From: Vallitalea sp.
GTDB taxonomy: Bacteria; Bacillota; Clostridia; Lachnospirales; Vallitaleaceae
Length of the DNA stretch: 44,168 nt
Assembly: GCF_025211055.1 (NCBI RefSeq)
Contig: NZ_JAOARO010000052.1
Location: 1-44,168 of the forward strand
Direction: 5' to 3'
Shown here: piece after piece, positions 1 through 6,274 of the stretch
Position numbering within the stretch: position 1 is the stretch's first letter
Layout: every line of letters begins with the position of its first letter
Translations under genes and position numbers: made by a program
Notes under the pieces: model-generated
What the model was told of the DNA's origin: nothing
Databases searched by the model: none
Seen by the model: the letters and a program-made list of their open reading frames with translations, nothing else

Positions 1-589
1 TATATACTCTATAAGGATACCTGCACTTCTCAATAGATACAATTATGAGGGATTGACCTCAATGCTCTTGCGCTTTGCTCATGGTTATTTTTTTATTTGA
101 AGTTATAGAAACGTGACTATTGCTCTATAACAATATCTAAGTTATTTATATAGAATCAGATTCTAAAATATATTTACATTGCATATAATCATTTCTAATT
201 ACATTCATTAATATTGATATACTGTCTTTCAAGAACATTGTTTGTTATAAATGTATCTCTAAATATTGCTTTAAGAAAATAAAAGAGAACTACTTTTATC
301 AATTATATTTTTCGGAATCATATATTACTCTTGCAGATGTCCACTCGGGTTTATAAAAATGATTGGGTTCTTATGACAATAAGTATACGTTTAGTGATAA
401 CGGGGCTCTGGCTTCCCTTAAGTAACTACATCTGTTATTAATCATATGGTTACTTTAAAATATGTCATCCCCTTGTATATTGTATCAAGTGAGTCGCTCA
501 AAACGTCCCATGCCTCATATGGAGGGCGGTGACCTTAGAAGGATAGCCTACCCCCAACAAATAAGAATACAATGTTAAAGCATTACACA
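1..589. other. Gene-poor stretch, no identifiable gene
   Basis: No credible coding region was found on either strand. Most of it is very A/T-rich. Positions of about 400 to 560 are noticeably more G/C-rich and contain short complementary segments (for example GTC..GCC around 508-515 facing GGC..GAC around 525-534), so a structured RNA or the eroded end of a mobile element is possible. I could not match it to a known RNA family. Confidence 0.4.
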
Positions 590-1117
590 TTATGTATAAG
601 TATTTATGATGTTATCAATTTGTTGTAAACTATCTTCAACAGATTTGCTAGTATCGATTATATATTCATCATCAAAAGGATTTACATCTAACTTTTTATA
701 ATGCTCAAATACATGGTCAATTGACCTAAAAGATTGATGTGGTAAGGGATTTTTAAGCCTTTCCTCATGTCTTCTTTTCCATTCATCTACATCACTACAG
801 TTAAGAAAAAATTTCATAATTTTATTGTCTTTAAAGTCTAACCTATCAAAAAAGGCTTTCGCATGCCTTCTGTCACCAAGAGCAATGTCTAATATGATAT
901 CAGTATTTAAATCAAGGCTTCTTTGGATCATTCTTAATAGAATATTATAGCAAATCTCATTTCTAATAAATCTTTTATCAATATTGGTACTACTTTTCAA
1001 TGCATCTACAATGTCATCTTTACAAAAAACAGGAATTGATAGATTTTTACCAATCATATTGGCTAATGTTGATTTACCAGTTGCCGCCTTTCCTCTGAAA
1101 ATATATATTGTCCCCAT
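590..1117 (-). CDS. P-loop kinase-like protein (AAA_33 / zeta-toxin-like fold)
   Basis: A 175-residue protein with an N-terminal Walker A motif, GKAATGKST at about residues 9-17, preceded by a hydrophobic beta strand (TIYIFR). An acidic segment CKDDIVDAL (about residues 32-40) and an LDIALGDRRHAKAF segment fit the small phosphotransferase/zeta-toxin/AAA_33 group that phosphorylates small molecules or nucleotides. The substrate cannot be told. A longer reading begins at a TTG at 1135, but the GGAGGT at about 1128-1133 fits the ATG at 1115-1117 much better, so that start was chosen. The gene stands alone, reads opposite to the downstream cargo island, and has no obvious antitoxin partner. Family assignment is fairly safe; function is open. 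Confidence 0.7.
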   Translation of the reverse strand: MGTIYIFRGKAATGKSTLANMIGKNLSIPVFCKDDIVDALKSSTNIDKRFIRNEICYNILLRMIQRSLDLNTDIILDIALGDRRHAKAFFDRLDFKDNKIMKFFLNCSDVDEWKRRHEERLKNPLPHQSFRSIDHVFEHYKKLDVNPFDDEYIIDTSKSVEDSLQQIDNIINTYT

Positions 1118-1659
1118 CTTCAATGATACCTCCAATTATAATAAAATTTCTGTAATAGATCTATTGATTATCTTTAATCACTATAATAATTACTTAGAAA
1201 TGAATGAGCCAATTTCATCTAAGTAACAAATTTTCGATAATAAAATAATATTATCAGACATATCCTTTCAATGCAAATATCATTCCCAATAAATTAAATG
1301 AATAGCGTTATTATGAGCATATATATGATACTTTACTGCACCTCTGTAACTATCCATAATAATAAACCACTTAGATACATTTTAACATAATGCTGTATTT
1401 TCTGTACATATAAGATATGTTATGTTGATAACATTATCCTATCCTATAGGTACTGTTGATAATACGATGATTACACATAGAAAATCAACATACTTTGTAA
1501 GTATTAATATAGGTAGATTCTATATGTCTAATCATTATAATAAGAGGGTGCTTGCATTGAATAGTTGATGCTAGAATATAAATAGGACAACTCAAACTCG
1601 TAAAATCCTGTGTTTAGCTAAATACAATTATTACGAATTTAACTTCTCCTTTTTCTTGA

Positions 1660-1860
1660 CATAAGACCACAAAATTCATTAGCTCTTTTGGTGGAAAAGA
1701 AAAGATGGAAAAAGAAATTACAGATACTATGACAGATAATAGCTTAATTGCAAAAAATACTTTGAGAAAATTAGGTGGTGGACCTGTAGATACATTTTAT
1801 TATAAAGCTATGGCAACAAGATTTAATACATTTGTAATCATGATGGATAGCTTTAATTAA
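1660..1860 (+). pseudogene. Open fragment, probable C-terminal remnant of a lost gene
   Basis: A frame with no internal stop runs from just after a TGA at 1657-1659 to TAA at 1858-1860. It contains one internal ATG at 1705 that would give 51 residues. The peptide has protein-like composition (MEKEITDTMTDNSLIAKNTL, then GGGPVDTFYYKAMATRF) and vaguely recalls the C-terminal tail of flavodoxin-type oxidoreductases, which is only an impression. No ribosome binding site precedes the ATG. A clear terminator hairpin follows within 20 bases, supporting the view that this is the end of a once longer plus-strand gene whose 5' part has been lost. Confidence 0.35.
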
Positions 1861-1876
1861 ACAATATGAATTATAT

Positions 1877-1916
1877 AACCCCTATTGATAAGTATAATAT
1901 CTATAGGGGTTTATTT
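1877..1916 (+). terminator. Intrinsic terminator
   Basis: Arms AACCCCTAT (1877-1885) and ATAGGGGTT (1903-1911) form a 9-bp stem followed by TTATTTT. It ends the plus-strand fragment above and may also serve the minus-strand gene ending at 1929. Confidence 0.7.
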
Positions 1917-1928
1917 TGAATAACATAG

Positions 1929-2267
1929 TCAAGTTAAAAACTGAGTTCCTAACAAGTAAAATATCCAAGGACAAAGTATTATCCATACAATAATTATAAT
2001 ATACCATATTCTATTTATTGTGACCTTTATGCTTAATATCCATATAAGAATAAGGTTGCCAATATTAATTATAATCGGTATCAAAGAAAAAAATGAAATA
2101 ACACGTGTTTGAAGTTGAACGAGATTAATATTATTATTCGTATCATCAAGTCCAAATGCAAAAAATAATGTGATATAGCCATAGGATATTATACTGTATG
2201 TAATGACGATAATTGATGTAACCACTAATAACATAAATGATTTCTTTTTATTGCTTTTAACCTTCAA
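1929..2267 (-). CDS. Small membrane protein, three predicted TM segments
   Basis: A 112-residue hydrophobic protein. It begins with a basic stretch (MKVKSNKKK) and then has three long hydrophobic segments at about residues 11-35, 55-78 and 84-108. I recognise no family. The start codon is TTG at 2265-2267, supported by a GGGAGGG ribosome binding site about 10 bases upstream and the lack of a better ATG nearby. Lying among degraded genes and insertion-sequence remnants, it could be accessory or decaying, but the frame is intact. Function unknown. Confidence 0.5.
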   Translation of the reverse strand: MKVKSNKKKSFMLLVVTSIIVITYSIISYGYITLFFAFGLDDTNNNINLVQLQTRVISFFSLIPIIINIGNLILIWILSIKVTINRIWYIIIIVWIILCPWIFYLLGTQFLT

Positions 2268-2533
2268 ATCAATCTTCCCTCCCTAACTTATATTATATCA
2301 ATGCTAAAAAGCAAAAAACAATAAAAAAATATTTAAAATAGTCATTGACCTCGAATAAACCCAATGATAACCCAAAGCTAGTCAATGTAAAAGCTGAATG
2401 CTATCGCTATAGGAAGGTGAATGGATATGAAATATTTATTCAGTATTGTAGGTTTACTTTGTTGTGATAAAATATAGTTGTAACAAAGATGACTTTTTGG
2501 TATAACATTAATATAAGAAATGATGTGCCAATT

Positions 2534-3006
2534 ATGTCAAAATATTATGATGATGAATTCAAAAAACGCATAGTAAGATTAAGACTTGAAGAAGGTAGAA
2601 CTGTAAAAAGTATTTGTGAAGAATACAACGTATCAAAATCAGCCATTAACACATAGTGTAAAACATTTAGCGAAGAATGCCAATTAACTCCCGAAAGTAA
2701 ACAAGATTATGATTATATGTTAGAAAACAGGAATTTGCGAAAAAAGTTAGAAGAACTTGAAAAGGAAAATAAATTCTTAAAAAAAGCAGCGGCATTTTTC
2801 GCAAAGGAAATCGATTAGCGGAGTATCGATTTATTCAAGAAAATCACCATGAATTTGGTGTTAGATGGTTACTTAATAAATTTAATATCTGTCCAAATGC
2901 TTATTATAACTTTCTGAAAAATCGAAGGGGTGTTTATAATGCACAAAAATTGAAAACACATGATAAAATTAAAGCAATTTATCATGAATACGATGACATT
3001 TTTTAG
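2534..3006 (+). pseudogene. IS3-family transposase remnant (orfA with nonsense codon, truncated orfB)
   Basis: The orfA frame (2534-2818) encodes an IS3-type helix-turn-helix protein: MSKYYDDEFKKRIVRL, a recognition segment VKSICEEYNVSKSAI, and a C-terminal leucine-zipper-like helix ending LKKAAAFFAKEID. An in-frame TAG at 2654-2656 (codon 41) interrupts it at a place where IS3 relatives usually carry Trp, so TGG to TAG is the likely mutation. An orfB frame, one base back as expected for programmed -1 frameshifting, runs from about 2818 (AEYRFIQENHHEFGVRWLL) and stops at TAG 3004-3006 right after HEYDDIF, where intact relatives continue into the DDE core. No catalytic DDE residues remain, so the element is dead. 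Confidence 0.85.
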
Positions 3007-3029
3007 GTAAATACCCTTAAATAAATTTT

Positions 3030-3256
3030 CTAGAAAACTATTAACAATGCAATTGCTACTATTAAAAAAAATGCACTTGCTTTAAGAAAATATTTTATTC
3101 TATTTTTATAAATATCTTTATCGTTCTTATCAAATAGCGAAAATACATAGATGATACAACTCAAAAACACACAAAGATGCCTAACAAAATAAACATATAA
3201 CTAAAAATTTGAACATCAGTTAACACTTCACGATAATTTAACGTATCATGGAACAT
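3030..3256 (-). pseudogene. Frameshifted small two-TM membrane protein
   Basis: On the minus strand an AGGAG ribosome binding site precedes ATG at 3254-3256. The frame reads MFHDTLNYREVLTDVQIF, then a hydrophobic segment, and meets TGA at 3161-3163 after 31 codons. Shifting the frame at the GTGTGTTTTT run near 3164-3175 restores an open frame that continues with LSCIIYVFSLFDKNDKDIYK and a second hydrophobic helix (FFLIVAIALLIVF), ending at TAG 3030-3032. The total of 227 nt is one short of a multiple of three, as a single indel would give. The unshifted product would be about 75 residues. It abuts the truncated IS3 end. A sequencing error in the repeat run is an alternative. Confidence 0.5.
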
Positions 3257-3458
3257 GAGGTACTCCTTTCAATAGTAAATTGAGGATATAGTGTACATAG
3301 ATGAAAAAAAGCATATGGGCATAATTCATCAAAAAGTAATATTAATAATTTGAATAAGTATTCATTCTCTTGGTTGTATGAAATACATAAAATAATACTT
3401 ATTATATCAAATAATAGAGAATAAAACATAAAAATATTTTTAATTTTTAAGTTAATCA

Positions 3459-3519
3459 CCACCACCCGTAAAACGGGTGGTTTGCACTTAACCTATAAGG
3501 GTATATTACTAGCTGAGTT
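3459..3519 (-). mobile_element. IS200/IS605-type right end (hairpin, possible omega-RNA tail)
   Basis: Directly downstream of the TnpB tail on the minus strand lies a 9-bp perfect hairpin, ACCACCCGT / ACGGGTGGT, at 3461-3481. Subterminal imperfect hairpins of this kind mark the ends of IS200/IS605 elements, and the region between the tnpB stop and the right end normally supplies the guide-RNA scaffold. No matching left end or tnpA was found, so this is a relic. The exact cleavage site cannot be set. Confidence 0.55.
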
Positions 3520-3618
3520 TCAAGACTCATTGAATAGTCTGCCAACTGCATTTTTTTTACTCATAGATATAAGCTTTTCAGAACCACAGTCATAGCCCGT
3601 GGTATTCATTAATACAAT
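3520..3618 (-). pseudogene. TnpB (IS605 OrfB) C-terminal fragment
   Basis: The minus strand carries an open frame that ends at TGA (3520-3522) and reads NTTGYDCGSEKLI, then SMSKKNAVGRLFNES. The TTGYDCGS part resembles the G-x-x-C-G segment found near the C-terminus of IS605-type TnpB nucleases after the last catalytic motif. Only about 30 codons remain. The zinc finger and RuvC motifs are missing, so it cannot be active. It is joined to a right-end hairpin in the expected order, which supports the identification. Confidence 0.5.
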
Positions 3619-3620
3619 AA

Positions 3621-3642
3621 AAAGGGCTAAGATTAGCCCTTT
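3621..3642. terminator. Short palindromic hairpin
   Basis: AAAGGGCT (3621-3628) is complementary to AGCCCTTT (3635-3642). No U-run follows on the plus strand. On the minus strand the hairpin precedes a TTTTATT stretch, so a minus-strand terminator from a lost gene is the best reading. Confidence 0.4.
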
Positions 3643-3691
3643 CATGATAGTGATTATGTAAATGTAAAATCTCATAAATTAAATCAGTCCA

Positions 3692-4062
3692 ATGATTATG
3701 GATATTGGACTAGCAGGTTTGAGTGCTGGACTGCTTTTTACCGGAACATATGTTTCTGTTTCTGGTACCACCCTCGGTATAGTTCTATCACTACAAAATG
3801 TTAGTAAAAACGCTATAGCTCAAACAGTTGATGATGCAGCTGATTCTATACGTTACAATGGCAAACTACTGAAAGTAAGATTTTTCAGATCTGATATTTA
3901 TGGTAATCTTAGTCCTCTTAAAGTTCGTTTTCTGTGAATGCAAATGCTGACACAATGGTATTTAAGGGTGTTGAAGCATCAGACTCAGCGCCAGAATAGA
4001 GTTGTATGAAGAAATACTATATCTAAACTATCCTGAAGCAGATCATCTTGCGGATATTTGAA
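3692..4062 (+). pseudogene. Degraded gene, family not recognised
   Basis: A frame from ATG 3692 to TGA 3937 gives 81 residues. It begins with a glycine-rich hydrophobic stretch (GLAGLSAGLLFTGTYVSVSG) and then a polar segment (QTVDDAADSIRYNGKLLK). After the stop a different frame carries protein-like sequence (NADTMVFKGVEASDSAPE, ending near 4000), and a further frame holds LYEEILYLNYPEADHLADI, ending at about 4062. The succession of frames suggests one coding region broken by indels and stops. No ribosome binding site precedes the ATG. Lying just upstream of the WXG100 genes, it could be a decayed cargo or immunity gene, but nothing in it proves this. Confidence 0.35.
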
Positions 4063-4378
4063 TAGATTAAAGACAATTATAATCATGCAATACTTTATTA
4101 AATAAATGTACTAATGATAAAGAACTTTATTAGAAAGATGAATCAAAGTAATCCCAAAAAAAATAAAAGTGGATTGACTTTTATATTTGCAGCTCCTCTT
4201 ATGGGTATAAAATATATTTTAGACTTAAGTTTTAGTTGAAAAATATCTTGAATCATCAATTATATCATATGGGATATCATCATATACCACTCTAAAAATA
4301 TTACAAAATATGACAATTTTCTATTGGTAATATTTCATAAAGAAAAATATGTTTTTTTGGTCATATTTACTTTTGAAT

Positions 4379-4444
4379 GCATTTTATCCCATAAAACATG
4401 TCGTTCGTCAGGATTTGTTGAAAATAAATCAAATATTCTATATC
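4379..4444 (+). promoter_or_regulatory. Conserved promoter/operator block of the WXG100 operon (copy 1)
   Basis: A 46-base stretch from 4379 to about 4424 is repeated with only about five differences at 9058-9103, upstream of the second cargo cassette. It contains the shared words ATCCCATAAAACATG and GTCAGGATTTGTTGAAAA. TTGTTG (4415-4420) is followed by an 18-base spacer and TATATC (4439-4444). The second copy has the same -35, the same spacer length and TATACT. The conserved part extends about 35 bases upstream of the -35, as expected for a regulator binding site. Transcription would begin near 4451 and leave a leader of about 70 bases before the first WXG100 gene. Confidence 0.65.
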
Positions 4445-4520
4445 ATAGTACTTGTAAGAAAACATAATAAAAAACAAATCAATATATTGATAAGTAAAGT
4501 ATTGCAAAGGGAGGAAAAAA

Positions 4521-4847
4521 ATGGTCCGACCTAGAAGAAGAATCAATTATTCACATGTTATGAATCAAGTAAGAAAAATAAGACAATTGTCAAGTGATTT
4601 AAGTAATGAGTCAAGAGATTTGAATAATATCATTAATGATATAGTGTACATATGGAAAGGTGAAGCATCCAGAGAATTTATCGGTCAAGGTGAGATGCTA
4701 GAAGGAGACATAAATTCTACATCCAAAAAAATGTCTGAGATAGCAACTAGAATATCTGATGTTGCCTATGACATTAAAAGAGAGGATGATAGAAGACTTG
4801 ATGCATATTACGATTGGTTAGAAAGACAATCGGACTATTATGATTAA
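4521..4847 (+). CDS. WXG100-family (Esx-like) protein
   Basis: A 108-residue helical protein with the WXG motif W-K-G at about residues 45-47 (IVYIWKGEASREFI), flanked by two long amphipathic helices, which is the WXG100 helical-hairpin layout. The C-terminal tail is charged (VAYDIKREDDRRL, then WLERQSDYYD) and holds Tyr/acidic pairs that may serve as export signal. WXG100 proteins are secreted as dimers by type VII secretion and act as secretion partners or structural subunits. The arginine-rich start (MVRPRRR) is unusual for the family. The ATG has a strong GGGAGG site 8 bases upstream. It is the first gene of a three-gene run under the conserved promoter block. Confidence 0.85.
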   Translation: MVRPRRRINYSHVMNQVRKIRQLSSDLSNESRDLNNIINDIVYIWKGEASREFIGQGEMLEGDINSTSKKMSEIATRISDVAYDIKREDDRRLDAYYDWLERQSDYYD

Positions 4848-4901
4848 AATGAATGAAAGAAATAACAAGGAATTACTTATAATTAAAAGGAGGTTTATAT
4901 T

Positions 4902-5204
4902 ATGTCAAGATCAATTGATGTAACACCAGGAGAATTAGAAAAACAATCAGGGCTTGTAACTCAAAAGGTAGATGCATATAAAACATTATATGAGAAATTA
5001 ATGACTGAAGTAAATAATCTAGACAGTAAGTGGAAAGGTGAAGGTAATGCCGCTTATGCTAAACAAATTACTAATTTCAGACCTCAGTTTGAAAAATTAG
5101 AAAAAGTTCTCAGAAATTACGCTGAATTTTTAATGAAAGCTGCAAATGTATATAGAAAAACAGAAGAAAATATTGTAAGTAATGCAGGTAAATTAGCAAG
5201 ATAA
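4902..5204 (+). CDS. WXG100-family (Esx-like) protein
   Basis: A 100-residue WXG100 protein of standard length. The WXG motif is in NNLDSKWKGEGNAAY, with Trp at residue 44. The C-terminal type VII export motif YxxxE is YRKTE at residues 84-88 (NVYRKTEENIV). The family folds as an antiparallel helical hairpin and is secreted as a homo- or heterodimer. The ribosome binding site AAAGGAGG lies about 9 bases before ATG. It is 54 bases from the preceding WXG100 gene and 33 from the next, so all three are probably co-transcribed. Its LDSKWKGE segment aligns with LDSDIKYR in the two large cargo proteins downstream. Confidence 0.92.
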   Translation: MSRSIDVTPGELEKQSGLVTQKVDAYKTLYEKLMTEVNNLDSKWKGEGNAAYAKQITNFRPQFEKLEKVLRNYAEFLMKAANVYRKTEENIVSNAGKLAR

Positions 5205-5237
5205 ATTAAAAATATATAATAGAAAGGAAGGATATAT

Positions 5238-5537
5238 ATGGCAAAGTTTACGGTTACTACACAGATGTTAGAAGATACATCTTCTAATATAGCAAATATT
5301 AACACACAATTTAATGAAATCATGGATGATATAACTGGACTAATGAATAATTTACAGGCAAACTGGAAAAGTGATGCAGCAGAACAATTTATAAGCAGAT
5401 TTCGAGGTTTAAAAAACGATTTTGATAATTATTCACAAGTTATAGTTTCATATTCAACATTTTTAACTAATGCTGCTAATGATTACTCTTCAGCAGAAAC
5501 TGCTATAGATAAAGCAACTGCAGATTTATTCTCATAA
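5238..5537 (+). CDS. WXG100-family (Esx-like) protein
   Basis: A 99-residue WXG100 protein. The motif is WKS at residues 44-46 (LQANWKSDAAEQFI), with Ser in place of Gly, a common variant. The C-terminal export signal YxxxE is YSSAE, in DYSSAETAIDK. Secreted dimeric partner or structural component of a type VII system. ATG is preceded by AAAGGAAGG. It is the last gene of the WXG100 run and is followed by a long terminator hairpin. Its sequence differs clearly from the other two, so they are diverged paralogues and not a recent duplication. Confidence 0.92.
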   Translation: MAKFTVTTQMLEDTSSNIANINTQFNEIMDDITGLMNNLQANWKSDAAEQFISRFRGLKNDFDNYSQVIVSYSTFLTNAANDYSSAETAIDKATADLFS

Positions 5538-5550
5538 TAAAATATTTAAA

Positions 5551-5662
5551 AGGACTGCCTATTTATAATTTAGCTTTTAATATATCCATATATTATATCT
5601 TTACACCCTTACCCGTTTATCTAGCTAAATTAAAGGACTAATTGGCAGTCCTCTATTTTGCT
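5551..5662 (+). terminator. Long bipartite terminator-like hairpin after the WXG100 genes
   Basis: AGGACTGCC (5551-5559) pairs with GGCAGTCCT (5644-5652), and inside it TTTAGCT (5569-5575) pairs with AGCTAAA (5623-5629). The outer stem is followed by TATTTTGCTTTTTT. It separates the WXG100 operon from the first cargo cassette. Confidence 0.65.
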
Positions 5663-5761
5663 TTTTTATAAAAGAAGATTTCTATACGAAAAGAGTCTTA
5701 CTATTAGACTTTACTAGGAACATTTTCTAACACATAGAATAGTTTTAAGGTGGTGGCATGG

Positions 5762-6250
5762 TTGCAAATAACAGCTCAACTACAACACATGAGCATTCTA
5801 GCAGAAAAAATTAATGATATACAGAGAAAGATTAAGTCAATAGCTTATGACTACGAAACAACTAAAAATAATCTAGATGAAGAAATCAAAGATATAGGTA
5901 ATATCAATAATTTGATGAGGGAAGTAGATGAAAATCTTAGTAGAATTATTTTGACTACTAAGAATTATGAGGAGTTACTTGTATATTCATGTGACGAGTA
6001 TAGAAAATCTGAAGAAAAGATTAACAAGTTGTATCAAATGTATCAACAAAATGAATCTCCAAATAAGCGTAAAAAAGTATATTCATTAGTAGAAAAAAAT
6101 AAAGATACAATCAATAATATTAACCTAAACATTATAAAAACTGTAGAATCATGCCCTTTACTAAATAAAGAACAAATTACAATGTCGAGAGTGACTAAAG
6201 GGGTTATTGAAGAGGGAAAAAATATTTATATAAGAACATGGAAAAAATAA
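5762..6250 (+). CDS. Coiled-coil type VII cargo partner (WXG-like, no Trp)
   Basis: A 162-residue, almost entirely alpha-helical protein directly upstream of a large toxin gene. From the TTG start it has LDEEIKD at residues 38-44 and a YxxxE motif, YRKSE, at 80-84. The 42-residue spacing is exactly that seen between LDSDIKYR and YxxxE in the two large cargo proteins, so it probably has the same helical-hairpin fold and may form a heterodimer with the toxin N-terminus. The frame also allows a GTG at 5750, but that overlaps the AAGGTGGTGG ribosome binding site (5747-5756), so TTG at 5762 is preferred. The gap to the toxin gene is 24 bases. Role inferred from position and motif. Confidence 0.65.
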   Translation: MQITAQLQHMSILAEKINDIQRKIKSIAYDYETTKNNLDEEIKDIGNINNLMREVDENLSRIILTTKNYEELLVYSCDEYRKSEEKINKLYQMYQQNESPNKRKKVYSLVEKNKDTINNINLNIIKTVESCPLLNKEQITMSRVTKGVIEEGKNIYIRTWKK

Positions 6251-6274
6251 GATATGAATTATAGGTGATGGCTT

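Noticed and set aside
418..480. Minus-strand peptide YLREARAPLSLNVYLL as a possible TnpB C-terminal tail
   Set aside because: The motif is short, has no preceding zinc finger or RuvC sequence, and lacks a right-end hairpin; kept only as a vague hint.
3238..3465. A 75-codon hydrophobic frame on the minus strand
   Set aside because: Its start lies inside the IS605 right-end hairpin and no binding site precedes it. The real signal here is the separate frameshifted gene at 3030-3256 with its AGGAG site.
4138..4239. A 33-codon plus-strand frame (MNQSNPKKNKSGLTFIFAAP)
   Set aside because: There is no ribosome binding site, no homology that I recognise, and the region is decayed.
4349..4534. A 61-codon plus-strand open frame immediately before the first WXG100 gene
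   Set aside because: It lies over the conserved promoter/operator block, which is repeated at 9058 where no such frame exists. It has no ribosome binding site and overlaps the WXG100 start. It is leader sequence.
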